NCBI GenBank assembly: GCA_014529385.2
Contig: CM043955.1
Location: 148,877,640-148,941,639 of the forward strand
DNA: 64,000 nucleotides
From: Adiantum capillus-veneris
Lineage: Eukaryota; Streptophyta; Polypodiopsida; Polypodiales; Pteridaceae
Reading direction: 5' to 3'
A program made the position numbers and the translations under genes. The notes under the pieces are model-generated. The model was not told where the DNA came from. It saw only the letters and a list, made by a program, of their open reading frames with translations, and did not search any database. Shown one piece after another: positions 34,020-44,307 of the stretch; position 1 is the stretch's first letter; each line of letters opens with the position of its first letter.

Positions 34020-35657
34020 GTTTCCCCAAGTGTCTATGGTTGCTGCTGATAGCCGTTTTTCGGCTCTCCATAATTGCTATACTAAGTTACTCCACCCTAC
34101 CAAATTCACCCAACCGCTATGGCTATCCCTACCATTTCATTGTACATAGGCGTGTGTGAGTTAGGGGGCTTTTTCCATATCTTCTTAAAAAAACCCTCAG
34201 CTAGCTAGTCACTGGGCTAGTTGAGCCAAAAAAATAAAAAAAAATAAAAAATAAAAGTATATTATGGCCTCTTTGTGTGTAAATATTTCATTGTATATAT
34301 GGCCTAAATATAGTGATTTTTTATAATTATTTTGATATTTTATTTAAATATTTCTCCTTAGGTGTGTGTTTTATTAAACCTATGTACACCTTCTTTCATC
34401 CTCTTACACCATAATTATATTTTTTGCCAATATGTACATACTCTAACCTCATATTTTTCTTTTATACAAATCACTCCCACATTTTCACCCTCACCCTCGT
34501 GAAAACAAAAAATTGATTTCTACTCATTGGTTACTTTTATTATATTATTTACTTGCATACCTTTTCCTCTTTCACCCAAAATAATTCAAGTAGGGACCAT
34601 ATCATATGATTCCAATATCTTTCCATATCCATAACTCCTCCATATTTTTATTATTATTTTTACTCATTATTCTAACACCATGTGCTCATTGAGCTAAAGT
34701 CCATGAATAGTCCATACACTAGTCCCACCATGTATATATTTCTTATTTCACCAATAATCCTCCTCCATGCATGGGTCAAGGGCAACTTGAATGCTTTGTA
34801 TTATAATATGACAAAGGAGGGGCTCACTCTTGGATGCATTGTACAAATTCAACAAAGGAGGGGGCCACTAAAAGACTTTTGCAGGCATAAAAAACAGGCT
34901 TTTTGGTGAGAATTTTTGCACCTATCTCCACTCCGAATTTGGAGCGGTGGTCAAAAGAGAAAATGTAGCCCATGCTCTGAATAATCACCTCAAATTTTTT
35001 CATGATTTTTGGAGCTACCAGCGGTGAGCTATGATTTTTTGAGTGGACCCCAGTCTGCCCACTTTTCTCACAAGTAGCCCTTAGTTTTCTCTCACCCTTC
35101 CACACACCTACTCACTCTTACACATCCCTCCCTCTCCTTCCCTCACTCAAACCTGCAATTTCCATGGCTTCTCCCACCCTCTTCACCATTACCCTTCTCT
35201 CTCATCCCTATAGTTCTTTTATGAACCTCTACATACATACACCCTCTCCATGTCTCTCTCTATTGCTTCTATGTTACAATTTCATTTACCTCTCCTAAAA
35301 TATCTAAAATTCAGCATCTTAACCATGATAACTTCTGCAAATTGAGGATTTTTCATCAACAAATCCTCTTTTCATCGTGGTGGTCAACCGTGGCGGCGGC
35401 GTAAAGAAGCGAAGAAGAAGAAGAAGACCAGCGGTCATTTTTTCCACAATCTACACAAGGGTGAGTTCAAGCTTCTTCAAAGCTTCACCATCTCAATGAT
35501 TCTCTTTTAATTCACCCCTCTTCCTTCATCAAATCAACTCACTCTACCCATTGTAAATGTAACATTAACTTTCTAGTGATTACTAACGACTAACATACTA
35601 ACACAAAATAGCATTGACCTAACCATAAAAGACACCTCACCTCAAGACATGTATAGT

Positions 35658-35659
<2 letters not shown>

Positions 35660-35703
<44 letters not shown>
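35660..35703. repeat. (CT)n microsatellite in D 5' LTR
   Basis: Uninterrupted CT. The 3' LTR copy (44256-44306) is interrupted by TTTT, so it has changed since insertion. Confidence 0.95.
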
Positions 35704-35706
<3 letters not shown>

Positions 35707-35879
35707 TAAAACTTACTTTCACCTTATCTACCATCAATAATGCTCTCTTTTGAGCCCACACCCATGACTCAAGCAGACAAAGAAGGCCCGCAATGTTTTG
35801 ATATTCAAAAAAATCATAATCCTGATTTGTTAGCTTGTAAATTAGGATTTCCAATAATCTTAATGAGGGGTCTCCAACC

Positions 35880-35887
35880 TATAAATA
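35880..35887 (+). promoter_or_regulatory. TATA box, element D 5' LTR
   Basis: CCTATAAATAGG is a strong plant TATA context. It is repeated at 44485-44492 in the 3' LTR. Confidence 0.7.
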
Positions 35888-36728
35888 GGCCCGTCTCCTT
35901 CTTGTAAAACAACCTCCAATATCTCACATAGCACCCCAACACTCTATGCGTGAGGAGAGACTTAGGTGTAGCAATCACTTGTGAGCTTCACTCTTGGTGT
36001 GAGAGAAGCCTTCAAGCTACACATTGTAAGTGAGAGAGCGTGAGTTCCACAAATCTCAAAACCACTATTGTATATGCTCCTTCATCATCAATAAATTGAG
36101 GTTTGGTGCATCAAAGGCGTGATTCGACGTTCAAATCTTCATCCTTCCATTTGTGCAATACGGTTCGGTGAATTCAAGGTGACTTGTGTATTTTGAGTTT
36201 TTATCGGTTGATCTTGATTTAGAAAGTGTTTTAGTGTGTTTTTTTCATTGCCATTTTTTGTCCATTGTAAGAGGGTATTGTGGTGAGAGGTCTCCCACAC
36301 CCTAAGACAGTGTGTGTGTTTTGGCAATGTTTAGCAATCACTAAGCATTGAGTGAGTTTTATACAAGTTCTACGATAGCATCATAACGAACCATCTTCAT
36401 TTGCAAGTCACAAATAAGGTATTACCCAAGATCCTTTTCTCTCTCTCTTCCCTTTGCTCTAGCTCTCTCTGGTCCAGTTTGTGTGTGTCTTGGTGTGAGG
36501 TTGTTTGTGTGTTTTGTGTGGTGCATCTTCTTGGTTGTGCCAAAATCTCTCTTGCGTCCTAGTTCGCATACCATAACCAGGTGGTGCCCCTATCTTGTTT
36601 GGGTTTGGCTGTGGGTTTGTTGTTGTGTTGTGCTTGTGGTTGCCCCAGCCCCAATTGAGCAGCACGGGAGCCTTGAGGGGTGTTTAGAGGTCGCCTCTCT
36701 TGTTGCCCGCCCCGGACCGCCTCAATTT

Positions 36729-36746
36729 TGGTGCCCCCACTGAGGA
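36729..36746 (+). other. Primer-binding site, element D
   Basis: TGGTGCCCCCACTGAGGA begins four bases after the LTR. TGG is the complement of the tRNA CCA end. I cannot assign the tRNA. Confidence 0.6.
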
Positions 36747-36802
36747 AAGGCTTGTGTATCTTTTTGTGTAGGTTCAACCTTTAGCATAGTCAAGTAGGTT
36801 GC

Positions 36803-37015
36803 ATGAATCACGAGAATTTGTATGATCCTTTCATTCCCATTGCAAGGCAAAAGATACACATAATTGTTAGTACTAAGTTGCAATTTCAGCGAGTAATTCG
36901 TAGGATTTTAGGTCCTCTTAGGTTGGCCGAGATAAACGCTTCAGTAAACCCTTTTATTTTGCCTCTGATTAGGTACGACCTTAGTTTGGACGTCTATATT
37001 TTTGTTTTGTTTTGA
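36803..37015 (+). CDS. Leader ORF 1 of element D (70 codons)
   Basis: A small open frame starts 57 nt after the primer site and lies upstream of gag. The product is hydrophobic with alternating Ile/Val/Leu, which suggests beta strands, and ends YIFVLF. It is a tandem paralogue of leader ORF 2: over the last 54 residues, 26 are identical with no gap, including QKIHI/HIRINI-type starts, NPxILPLI and DVxIFxL. The two ORFs are in the same frame, separated by 21 nt. Codon-level comparison shows frequent third-position changes with the residue kept (for example in NPxILPLI). I do not recognise the family. It may be a protein or a regulatory upstream ORF. Confidence 0.5.
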   Translation: MNHENLYDPFIPIARQKIHIIVSTKLQFQRVIRRILGPLRLAEINASVNPFILPLIRYDLSLDVYIFVLF

Positions 37016-37036
37016 GTATTAGGTCATGCATAGACC

Positions 37037-37255
37037 ATGGATAATGGCCCAGGAATAGAGGTTTTCCCCTTCCATTTCACTCCACACATTAGAATAAACA
37101 TTGCAATTAGTAGAAAAATCCATTTTCAACAACGTATGGTATTCATGTTTGGTGCCCAAAGAGTAGGAGAAATTCTCGCATCACCAAACCCTGTCATTCT
37201 ACCTCTTATTGATTATCATAGGTCATTTGATGTGAATATTTTTATTTTGTTGTAG
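37037..37255 (+). CDS. Leader ORF 2 of element D (72 codons)
   Basis: The paralogue of leader ORF 1, in the same frame. A different N-terminal 18 residues (MDNGPGIEVFPFHFTPHIRI) precede the shared 54-residue module ending NIFILL. It ends 26 nt before the first ATG of the gag-pol frame and about 80 nt before the likelier gag ATG at 37336. Nothing resembling it is seen in the leader of element A. Function unknown. Confidence 0.5.
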   Translation: MDNGPGIEVFPFHFTPHIRINIAISRKIHFQQRMVFMFGAQRVGEILASPNPVILPLIDYHRSFDVNIFILL

Positions 37256-37281
37256 AATAGATTGCAATTTAGAAAATATTA

Positions 37282-40200
37282 TTGTGTAAATCTTTTAAAG
37301 AAAAAAAAAAAACGCGTCACTTTGAAATCAATTCAATGGAGAACCAACGCCAAATGTCTGGATATCCTCTTTTCTTTGGAGAGCCTGGAGAGGATGCAGA
37401 ATTATTTCTAGCGAATTTCAAGATGTCTTGCCGTATCAAGAGGATAGTAACTGATCAAGAACGTGTAGAAATGTTTGAGGTGGTCCTTAGGAAAGATGCT
37501 AGCACTTGGTTTGACTCTTTGCCTGAGGAATTTAAAGGGAATTACACGGAAGTTTTGAATCGTTTCAAGAAATACTTCTTTGATCCCCAAAACACTCAGA
37601 AATTATGGCAAGACATTGTTTCTCATAAGCAAAAAGACTTAGATGACTACTACTTGTACAAGCAAGAGTTTCTACGTCTTTGGGCTCTATGGATACGAAA
37701 TGTTGCTAACCCTGGTGATGGTGCAGAATTTCTAAAGAAGGAGAGGTTCATAGCCGGACTCTTTCCTGACCTTAAGGTAAAAGTTGAGGCGGGTGCACCT
37801 GCTACCTTTGATGCATCTGAAACTAGGGCTGCTGAGAAATATAGGAAACTCAAGTGCTTAAGGGGAGAGGTTCCAATAGAAGGTCTTAGACCCAAAGGTA
37901 AGTCACAAGCATCAACATCGAGGGAGCTTCCTGAGGTAACGGCGGAAGTAATTGAGAAGTTAAACGAATCTTTTAGCAGCCTGTCAATTCACCTTGCACA
38001 AGCTGTAGGTCCAAAGGGACAAGCAAAGAAGTCTGAAGAGCGAGATCCACGACCTAGGAGAGTCTTGCAATGTTGGAATTGCGGAGAGTCTGGACATAGG
38101 ATGTATAATTGTCCTTGGCCCCGTGGAGAGCCAGGGAGACCTAACTTGAATTACCCAGTGATGAATGCAGGAGAAGGAGCTGGTCAACAACCAAGGCTTC
38201 TACAAAGGCCAAATGGACCAAGACCACCTCCACAAGGGGTAGAAGGAGTTCCACCTTTGCCAGATCCAAATGTGCATGTGGTAGAGGTGACAAATTCAAA
38301 TGAGGTTGACATGGAAGCCAATGGCATTAAGCGTGGCCGACGAAAAGGTAAAGAGAAAGAAGGAGTCACATCACAGAGTGACCATGGACAAGGCAAGAAG
38401 GCAAAGGAAACCAAGGAAACCAAGAGGACTCGACGTCGTATCAACCTCCAAGACTTCCCTCTTGGACATGGTATGGCTCCGTACAACTTGTTGGAAGACA
38501 TGAGAGGTAAGGGTCCTGATATTTCATGGCCTCAATTTCTTGCATTATGTCCACAAGTTAGGAGGGATTTAACAAGGGCAGTTAGCACTAGGAGAAAGGT
38601 AATAGAGAGTGTGCCTGTTGTAAAAATTGCACAAGCTAAAATGAATGAGGACATTACACCGGTGCTAGACTGTTACATCAAAGGGAGATTGGTTAGGAAA
38701 GGTCTAGTGGATGGGGGTGCACAAATTTGCATCATGACAGAGGGACTCATGCAAAGACTAGGCATGCACATCCATGAGACACCTGAAATCAAAGTGAAAA
38801 TGGCAAACAATAGCAAGGCTAGGTGTGTAGGCATTTGTAAAAATGTCTTTGTAGAGGCCTTTGGCATTAAGAAAGCGGTGGATTTTTATGTTATGTCGAC
38901 CAAGGGAAGTGGTTATCCATTTATCCTAGGAAGACCATGGCTAATGAAAATGCGAGCTTTGCAGGATTGGGAGAGTGGGAAATTAATTTGCAGGAATGAC
39001 AATCATAAGAAGGTTGTCTTTGACATGAAGGAGCAACGCCAAGAGGAGCTCCATGAAGAATCATCTCAAAGTGAGACGGAAGAAGGTTGGACCGATAGCA
39101 CTTCAGAAGAAGAAAGTAGCGGCAGCATTACTGAAGAGGAGTCTTCCATCGAGGTCATGGGGGTAAGGTTTAAGCCAAGCAACCAAGAGACCTCTTGTCA
39201 AGGCTTGGAGGAGGTAGGTCCTCAAGAGAACCAAAAGGTGGAAGATGAAGGAATGTTAGAAGGTATGTTGTCTACAACACTTACAAAGGATGAAAGAGAG
39301 GAGTTCAAATGTGTGCTAAGGAAATTTCCGAGGCTTTTTGCTAAAGACTACACCGATGTGCGTGGAGTAGATGTTGTTCAACACAAGATTGAGTTGAAGC
39401 CAGAGGCCACACCTAAGGCTCAAAAGCTACGAAGGCTAGGAGTCATTAAGGAGCAGGCTCTACTCAAGGAGGTAAGAAAGCTTCTAGCAGCAGGTTTCAT
39501 TTATCCAGTGGAGAATTCAGAGTGGGTCTCTCCCGTTGTTGTCACTCCTAAGAAAAACGGCAAGTGGAGGGTGTGTGTGGATTATCGTCCACTCAATGAG
39601 GCAACAAAAAGAGATCACTTTCCCCTCCCATTCCAGGATGAGATACTAAATGAGGTAGCTGGTCATGAGAAGTACACTGTGTGCGATGGCTACTCGGGTT
39701 ACTTTCAAATAAGTATCGCATTGGAGGATCAATTGAAAACAACCTTTATCACTCCTTGGGGTTGTTATGCTTTTAGAGTCATGCCATTTGGCCTGACAAA
39801 TGCTCCTGCAACTTTCCAACGCTTCATGAACATGGTGTTTCAAGCATTCTTTGGAAAGTCCATTAGGGTTTTTATTGATGATTTTTGCATTTATAGCTCA
39901 AAATCATTGCATCTACAAAGGGTAGAAGAAGGTTTAAAGAAGCTCTATGACATGGGAGGTCAACTCAACCCCGACAAGTGTCACATAGCTGAGGATGAAG
40001 TGATCTTGCTTGGTCACAAGGTTTCCTATAAAGGCATTGAGGTGGATCCTTCAAAGGCAAAGGCTCTTATTAAGCTCCCATCACCGAAGAGTCTTAAGGA
40101 GGTCATCTCTTTCATTCAGAAGGTGAAGTATATGTCACGCTTCATTCACTTAGCCTCGGAGTTGCTTCATCCTTTGCAAAAGTTGACACAACAAGTAGAA

Positions 40201-42507
40201 TTTGCATGGTCTGATGAGCTTGAAGAGTATTTTTGTAACATTAAAGTCATTTTGTCAGAGCTACCAACACTCATGCCTCCTTGTTGGGAGTACACATTCT
40301 TTGTTAGCTCTAGTGTTGGAAGGGAAACAATTGGTGCTGTGTTGCTACAACAAGATCCCCACAGTACAAGGATGCGACCCATCTACTTTGCTAGTAGGGT
40401 CATGAATGCTTTGGAGAGAGACTACACAGAAGCAGAACTCATGATGCTTTCTCTCATGTTTGCGGTGAGAAAGTTTAGATCCTACTTACTACCAAAACCT
40501 TTTGTAATTCTCACTGCAGAAAATTTGTTCCCTTGGGTGTCATCTCAAATGAATCTTAGTACTAGGATCTCAAAGTGGATTATGGAGTTGCAAGAGTTCC
40601 AATACTCTTTCAAGGTAGAAGATAGTGTGCGTGCACAATTGGCAGGGATTCTCACTTATAGGGTACATGAGAAGGAAATCAAGGTGCCTCAAGTAAAGAC
40701 CCTACCATTGCCACCACCAAAAAGTATTCCCAATGCTTTTACCTTGTTCTTTGATGGAGCTTTTCGACGAGCCACAGGAAAAGCAGGGGGAGGGCTAGTG
40801 TTGCTCAACCCAAGTGGAGAGGTGGTCATGAAAGAGAAGGTCAATCTACCAGGTTCAACTAGCAACAATGAAGCAGAATACGACACACTACTTCATGGTT
40901 TGAAGATGTGCATTGGCCAAGGGATAAAACGTCTCATGGTAAAGGGAGATGCACTTCTCATTGTTAAACAGATTTTAGGCATTTGGGCATGCAAGAATGA
41001 AAGCTTAAGGACAAAAGTTCATGCCATTAGTAAGATGTTTAATCAGTTTGAAGAAGTGCAACTATATCATATTCCGAGGAAACAAAATGAAGATGCCGAT
41101 TTACTTGCACAACAAGCAGTTACATGTGTTGAGAGAGAAGTGCAGGTCATCATGGTGGCAGCAGCTGTCAAGCAACCGAGATACCAGGGATTGGAGTCAT
41201 TGGCTCCCATTATCGGCTACATTTTGGAGGGTGAGTTTCCACAAGACTTCACGAAGGCTCAGAAGAGGAGACTCATGAAGAAGGCAAGTTTCTATCTCTT
41301 CCTAGAAGGCTCCCTCTATCAAAAAGGGAAGGATCAAGTGTGCAGAAGAGTACCAACTATCGAGGAAATTCCAGCCATTCTAAAAGGTTTGCATGAAGAG
41401 GCATGTGGTGGTCATTTTTCCCAAGAATCAACTGTGAAGAAGATTTTGCTTGCGGGGTATGTTTGGCCAAGCTTGCATGTGGATGTTCAACATTGGTGTA
41501 AAAGCTGTCACAATTGTCAGATAAATGGAAATAGAAGGTTGGTGCATGGCCCGAGGCAAATAGTGCTTGCAAATGGACCCTTTGAAAAGTGGGGCATTGA
41601 TGCTATGGGTCCTCTGCCTAGGACAAAAAATGGTAAACTCTACATTCTAGTGGCTGTAGACTATATGACTAGGTGGGTGGAAGCTCAAAGTGTGGCAAGA
41701 GTGAATGAGAGGACAGTTAGCAAGTTTGTGTACACTCACATTTGTTGCAGATTTGGCACACCTTTGGAGATTGTTTCTGATAATGGTCCAGGGTTTAGGA
41801 AGGGCTTGCTCACAGAAGTTTGTGAAGAGCTTCACATTCTACATCGTCATAGCACACCATACTACCCACAATCAAATGGTTTGGTGGAGAAGGCTAATGG
41901 TGTCATTGCAGGAATCATTAGAAAGATGGTGCAAAACAAGACAAAATTATGGGATGACTTCTTGGATGGTGCCTTGTGGGCATATCGAACCACATATAGG
42001 GAAGCCATGGAGTTCACACCATTTCACTTGGTCTATTGTCAAGAGGCTTTGCAGCCTATCGAGCTCAACATTCCAACAATGCGACTTCATGGCAAAGGAG
42101 CACAAGATGATCAAGAGGTATGGATGGATCGACTTCTTACGTTAGTGGAGCTTGAGTGGAAAAGAGAAGCAGCATACGAGTGCTACAAGAGGAAAGCCAC
42201 ACAAGCGAAAGAAACGCACGACAAGAAACGGAAGGACAAAGGCATCAAGCAAGGAGAGCTTGTGCTAAGGTATGACAATCGACTTGACAATCGTTTTGAT
42301 GCCAAGTTTGAAACTAGATGGCAAGGGCCATACATAGTCAAGAAGGCTTTCAATTCTAGTTACTATCAGCTTATGGACTTGAATGGTAAAGAGCACTCCA
42401 GGAAGGTAAACGGGTATCGCTTGAAGCCCTATTTGAGTCGCCTTCTACCAAAGGATCTACCAAAGATCTGTCTAAGGCCGCTGTCTCATGTAAGTATTGT
42501 TACATGA
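37282..42507 (+). CDS. Gag-Pol polyprotein of element D (1741 codons)
   Basis: One continuous frame with no frameshift between gag and pol. The likelier start is the second ATG, codon 19 (37336, MENQRQMSGYPLFFGEPG). Domains: capsid-like Gag about 30-200; zinc knuckle CWNCGESGHRMYNC at 264-277; protease with LVDGGAQICIMT (Asp477) and FILGRPWL; RT with Asp802 (CDGYSGYF) and FIDD (Asp866, Asp867); a gypsy-type RNase H whose first acidic site reads SSS instead of DAS; a second, plant/archaeal-type RNase H with Asp1158, Glu in NEAEY, Asp1223 and Asp1273; integrase with an HHCC region and Asp1440, Asp1500, Glu1536. No chromodomain is apparent. A degenerate first RNase H plus a second complete one is typical of the Tat group (Ogre/Retand-like). 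Confidence 0.95.
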   Translation: MCKSFKEKKKTRHFEINSMENQRQMSGYPLFFGEPGEDAELFLANFKMSCRIKRIVTDQERVEMFEVVLRKDASTWFDSLPEEFKGNYTEVLNRFKKYFFDPQNTQKLWQDIVSHKQKDLDDYYLYKQEFLRLWALWIRNVANPGDGAEFLKKERFIAGLFPDLKVKVEAGAPATFDASETRAAEKYRKLKCLRGEVPIEGLRPKGKSQASTSRELPEVTAEVIEKLNESFSSLSIHLAQAVGPKGQAKKSEERDPRPRRVLQCWNCGESGHRMYNCPWPRGEPGRPNLNYPVMNAGEGAGQQPRLLQRPNGPRPPPQGVEGVPPLPDPNVHVVEVTNSNEVDMEANGIKRGRRKGKEKEGVTSQSDHGQGKKAKETKETKRTRRRINLQDFPLGHGMAPYNLLEDMRGKGPDISWPQFLALCPQVRRDLTRAVSTRRKVIESVPVVKIAQAKMNEDITPVLDCYIKGRLVRKGLVDGGAQICIMTEGLMQRLGMHIHETPEIKVKMANNSKARCVGICKNVFVEAFGIKKAVDFYVMSTKGSGYPFILGRPWLMKMRALQDWESGKLICRNDNHKKVVFDMKEQRQEELHEESSQSETEEGWTDSTSEEESSGSITEEESSIEVMGVRFKPSNQETSCQGLEEVGPQENQKVEDEGMLEGMLSTTLTKDEREEFKCVLRKFPRLFAKDYTDVRGVDVVQHKIELKPEATPKAQKLRRLGVIKEQALLKEVRKLLAAGFIYPVENSEWVSPVVVTPKKNGKWRVCVDYRPLNEATKRDHFPLPFQDEILNEVAGHEKYTVCDGYSGYFQISIALEDQLKTTFITPWGCYAFRVMPFGLTNAPATFQRFMNMVFQAFFGKSIRVFIDDFCIYSSKSLHLQRVEEGLKKLYDMGGQLNPDKCHIAEDEVILLGHKVSYKGIEVDPSKAKALIKLPSPKSLKEVISFIQKVKYMSRFIHLASELLHPLQKLTQQVEFAWSDELEEYFCNIKVILSELPTLMPPCWEYTFFVSSSVGRETIGAVLLQQDPHSTRMRPIYFASRVMNALERDYTEAELMMLSLMFAVRKFRSYLLPKPFVILTAENLFPWVSSQMNLSTRISKWIMELQEFQYSFKVEDSVRAQLAGILTYRVHEKEIKVPQVKTLPLPPPKSIPNAFTLFFDGAFRRATGKAGGGLVLLNPSGEVVMKEKVNLPGSTSNNEAEYDTLLHGLKMCIGQGIKRLMVKGDALLIVKQILGIWACKNESLRTKVHAISKMFNQFEEVQLYHIPRKQNEDADLLAQQAVTCVEREVQVIMVAAAVKQPRYQGLESLAPIIGYILEGEFPQDFTKAQKRRLMKKASFYLFLEGSLYQKGKDQVCRRVPTIEEIPAILKGLHEEACGGHFSQESTVKKILLAGYVWPSLHVDVQHWCKSCHNCQINGNRRLVHGPRQIVLANGPFEKWGIDAMGPLPRTKNGKLYILVAVDYMTRWVEAQSVARVNERTVSKFVYTHICCRFGTPLEIVSDNGPGFRKGLLTEVCEELHILHRHSTPYYPQSNGLVEKANGVIAGIIRKMVQNKTKLWDDFLDGALWAYRTTYREAMEFTPFHLVYCQEALQPIELNIPTMRLHGKGAQDDQEVWMDRLLTLVELEWKREAAYECYKRKATQAKETHDKKRKDKGIKQGELVLRYDNRLDNRFDAKFETRWQGPYIVKKAFNSSYYQLMDLNGKEHSRKVNGYRLKPYLSRLLPKDLPKICLRPLSHVSIVT

Positions 42508-42600
42508 AGCATGAGTGTAACTCCACCCAAAATTCTGAGGGGCCAAACAATGAAGATCTCGTCAAGGACTCTAAAGCACTCTCTTTGGAAAAGATGCTCT

Positions 42601-42626
42601 ATGATGGTACATGAATATACCATCAT
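42601..42626 (+). other. Inverted repeat upstream of the element D PPT
   Basis: Arms ATGATGGTA (42601-42609) and TACCATCAT (42618-42626) with an 8-base loop, ending two bases before the purine-rich stretch. A stem could form in RNA just before the polypurine tract. Confidence 0.6.
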
Positions 42627-42628
42627 CC

Positions 42629-42642
42629 TGGGGGAGGGCTAA
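42629..42642 (+). other. Polypurine tract, element D
   Basis: TGGGGGAGGGCTAA adjoins the LTR start TGATAGCC. Confidence 0.85.
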
Positions 42643-44271
42643 TGATAGCCGTTTTTCAGCTCTCCATAATTGCTATACTAAGTTACTCCACCCTACCAAA
42701 TTCACCCAACCGCTATGGCTATCCCTACCATTTCATTGTACATAGGCGTGTGTGAGTTAGGGGGCTTTTCCCATATCTTCTTAAAAAAACCCTCAGCTAG
42801 CTAGTCACTGGGCTAGTTGAGCCAAAAAAATAAAAAAAAATAAAAAATAAAAGTATATTATGGCCTCTTTGTGTGTAAATATTTCATTGTATATATGGCC
42901 TAAATATAGGGATTTTTTATAATTATTTTGATATTTTATTTAAATATTTCTACTTAGGTGTGTGTTTTATTAAACCTATGTACACCTTCTTTCATCCTCT
43001 TACACCATAATTATATTTTTGGCCAATATGTACATACTCTAACCTCATATTTTTCTTTTATACAAATCACTCCCACATTTTCACCCTCACCCTCGTGAAA
43101 ACAAAAAATTGATTTCTACTCATTGGTTACTTTTATTATATTATTTACTTGCATACCTTTTCCTCTTTCACCCAAAATAATTCAAGTAGGGACCATATCA
43201 TATGATTCCAATATCTTTCCATATCCATAACTCCTCCATATTTTTATTATTATTTTTACTCATTATTCTAACACCATGTGCTCATTGAGCTAAAGTCCAT
43301 GAATAGTCCATACACTAGTCCCACCATGTATATATTTCTTATTTCACCAATAATTCTCCTCCATGCATGGGTCAAGGGCAACTTGAATGCTTTGTATTAT
43401 AATATGACAAAGGAGGGGCTCACTCTTGGATGCATTGTACAAATTCAACAAAGGAGGGGGCCACTAAAAGACTTTTGCAGGCATAAAAAACAGGCTTTTT
43501 GGTGATAATTTTTGCACCTATCTCCACTCCGAATTTGGAGCGGTGGTCAAAAGAGAAAATGTAGCCCACGCTCTGAATAATCACCTCAAATTTTTTCATG
43601 ATTTTTGGAGCTACCAGCGGTGAGCTATGATTTTTTGAGTGGACCCCAGTCTGCCCACTTTTCTCACAAGTAGCCCTTAGTCTTCTCTCACCCTTCCACA
43701 CACCTACTCACTCTTACACATCCCTCCCTCTCCTTCCCTCACTCAAACCTGCAATTTCCATGGCTTCTCCCACCCTCTTCACCATTACCCTTCTCTCTCA
43801 TCCCTATAGTTCTTTTATGAACCTCTACATACATACACCCTCTCCATGTCTCTCTCTATTGCTTCTATGTTACAATTTCATTTACCTCTCCTAAAATATC
43901 TAAAATTCAGCATCTTAACCATGATAACTTCTGCAAATTGAGGATTTTTCATCAACAAATCCTCTTTTCATCGTGGTGGTCAACCGTGGCGGCGGCGTAA
44001 AGAAGCGAAGAAGAAGAAGAAGACCAGCGGTCATTTTTTCCACAATCTACACAAGGGTGAGTTCAAGCTTCTTCAAAGCTTCACTATCTCAATGATTCTC
44101 TTTTAATTCACCCCTCTTCCTTCATCAAATCAACTCACTCTACCCATTGTAAATGTAACATTAACTTTCTAGTGATTACTAACGACTAACATACTAACAC
44201 AAAATAGCATTGACCTAACCATAAAAGACACCTCACCTCAAGACATGTATAGTAACTCTCTCTCTCTCTCT

Positions 44272-44307
<36 letters not shown>

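Larger units (their letters stand above)
31129..34046 (-). mobile_element. Element C, 3' part (family A/C/G/E), interrupted by element D
   Basis: 3' LTR, polypurine tract, noncoding region, Pol tail and second protease-like domain, then an in-frame fusion that skips RT, RNase H and integrase. At 34046 it is cut by element D and resumes at 45328. ORF3 is missing from this copy. The 5' LTR is absent, because the right part ends inside gag at 47460. Confidence 0.88.
34047..36724 (+). repeat. Element D 5' LTR
   Basis: Begins TGATAGCC and ends CCGCCTCA. A promoter TATAAATA lies at 35880-35887, an AATAAA at 36090-36095, and a (CT)n tract at 35660-35703. U3 is therefore about 1.85 kb and R/U5 about 0.8 kb. 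Frames such as 34682-34909 occur in both LTRs only because the LTRs are copies. Confidence 0.95.

Noticed and set aside
34682..34909. 75-codon frame found twice with identical sequence (also 43278-43505)
   Set aside because: The two copies are the D LTRs. Their identity reflects the recent insertion and not selection.
6803..36746. tRNA genes suggested by primer-site-like strings
   Set aside because: Only the 3'-end complement is present, always next to LTR ends. No cloverleaf is visible.
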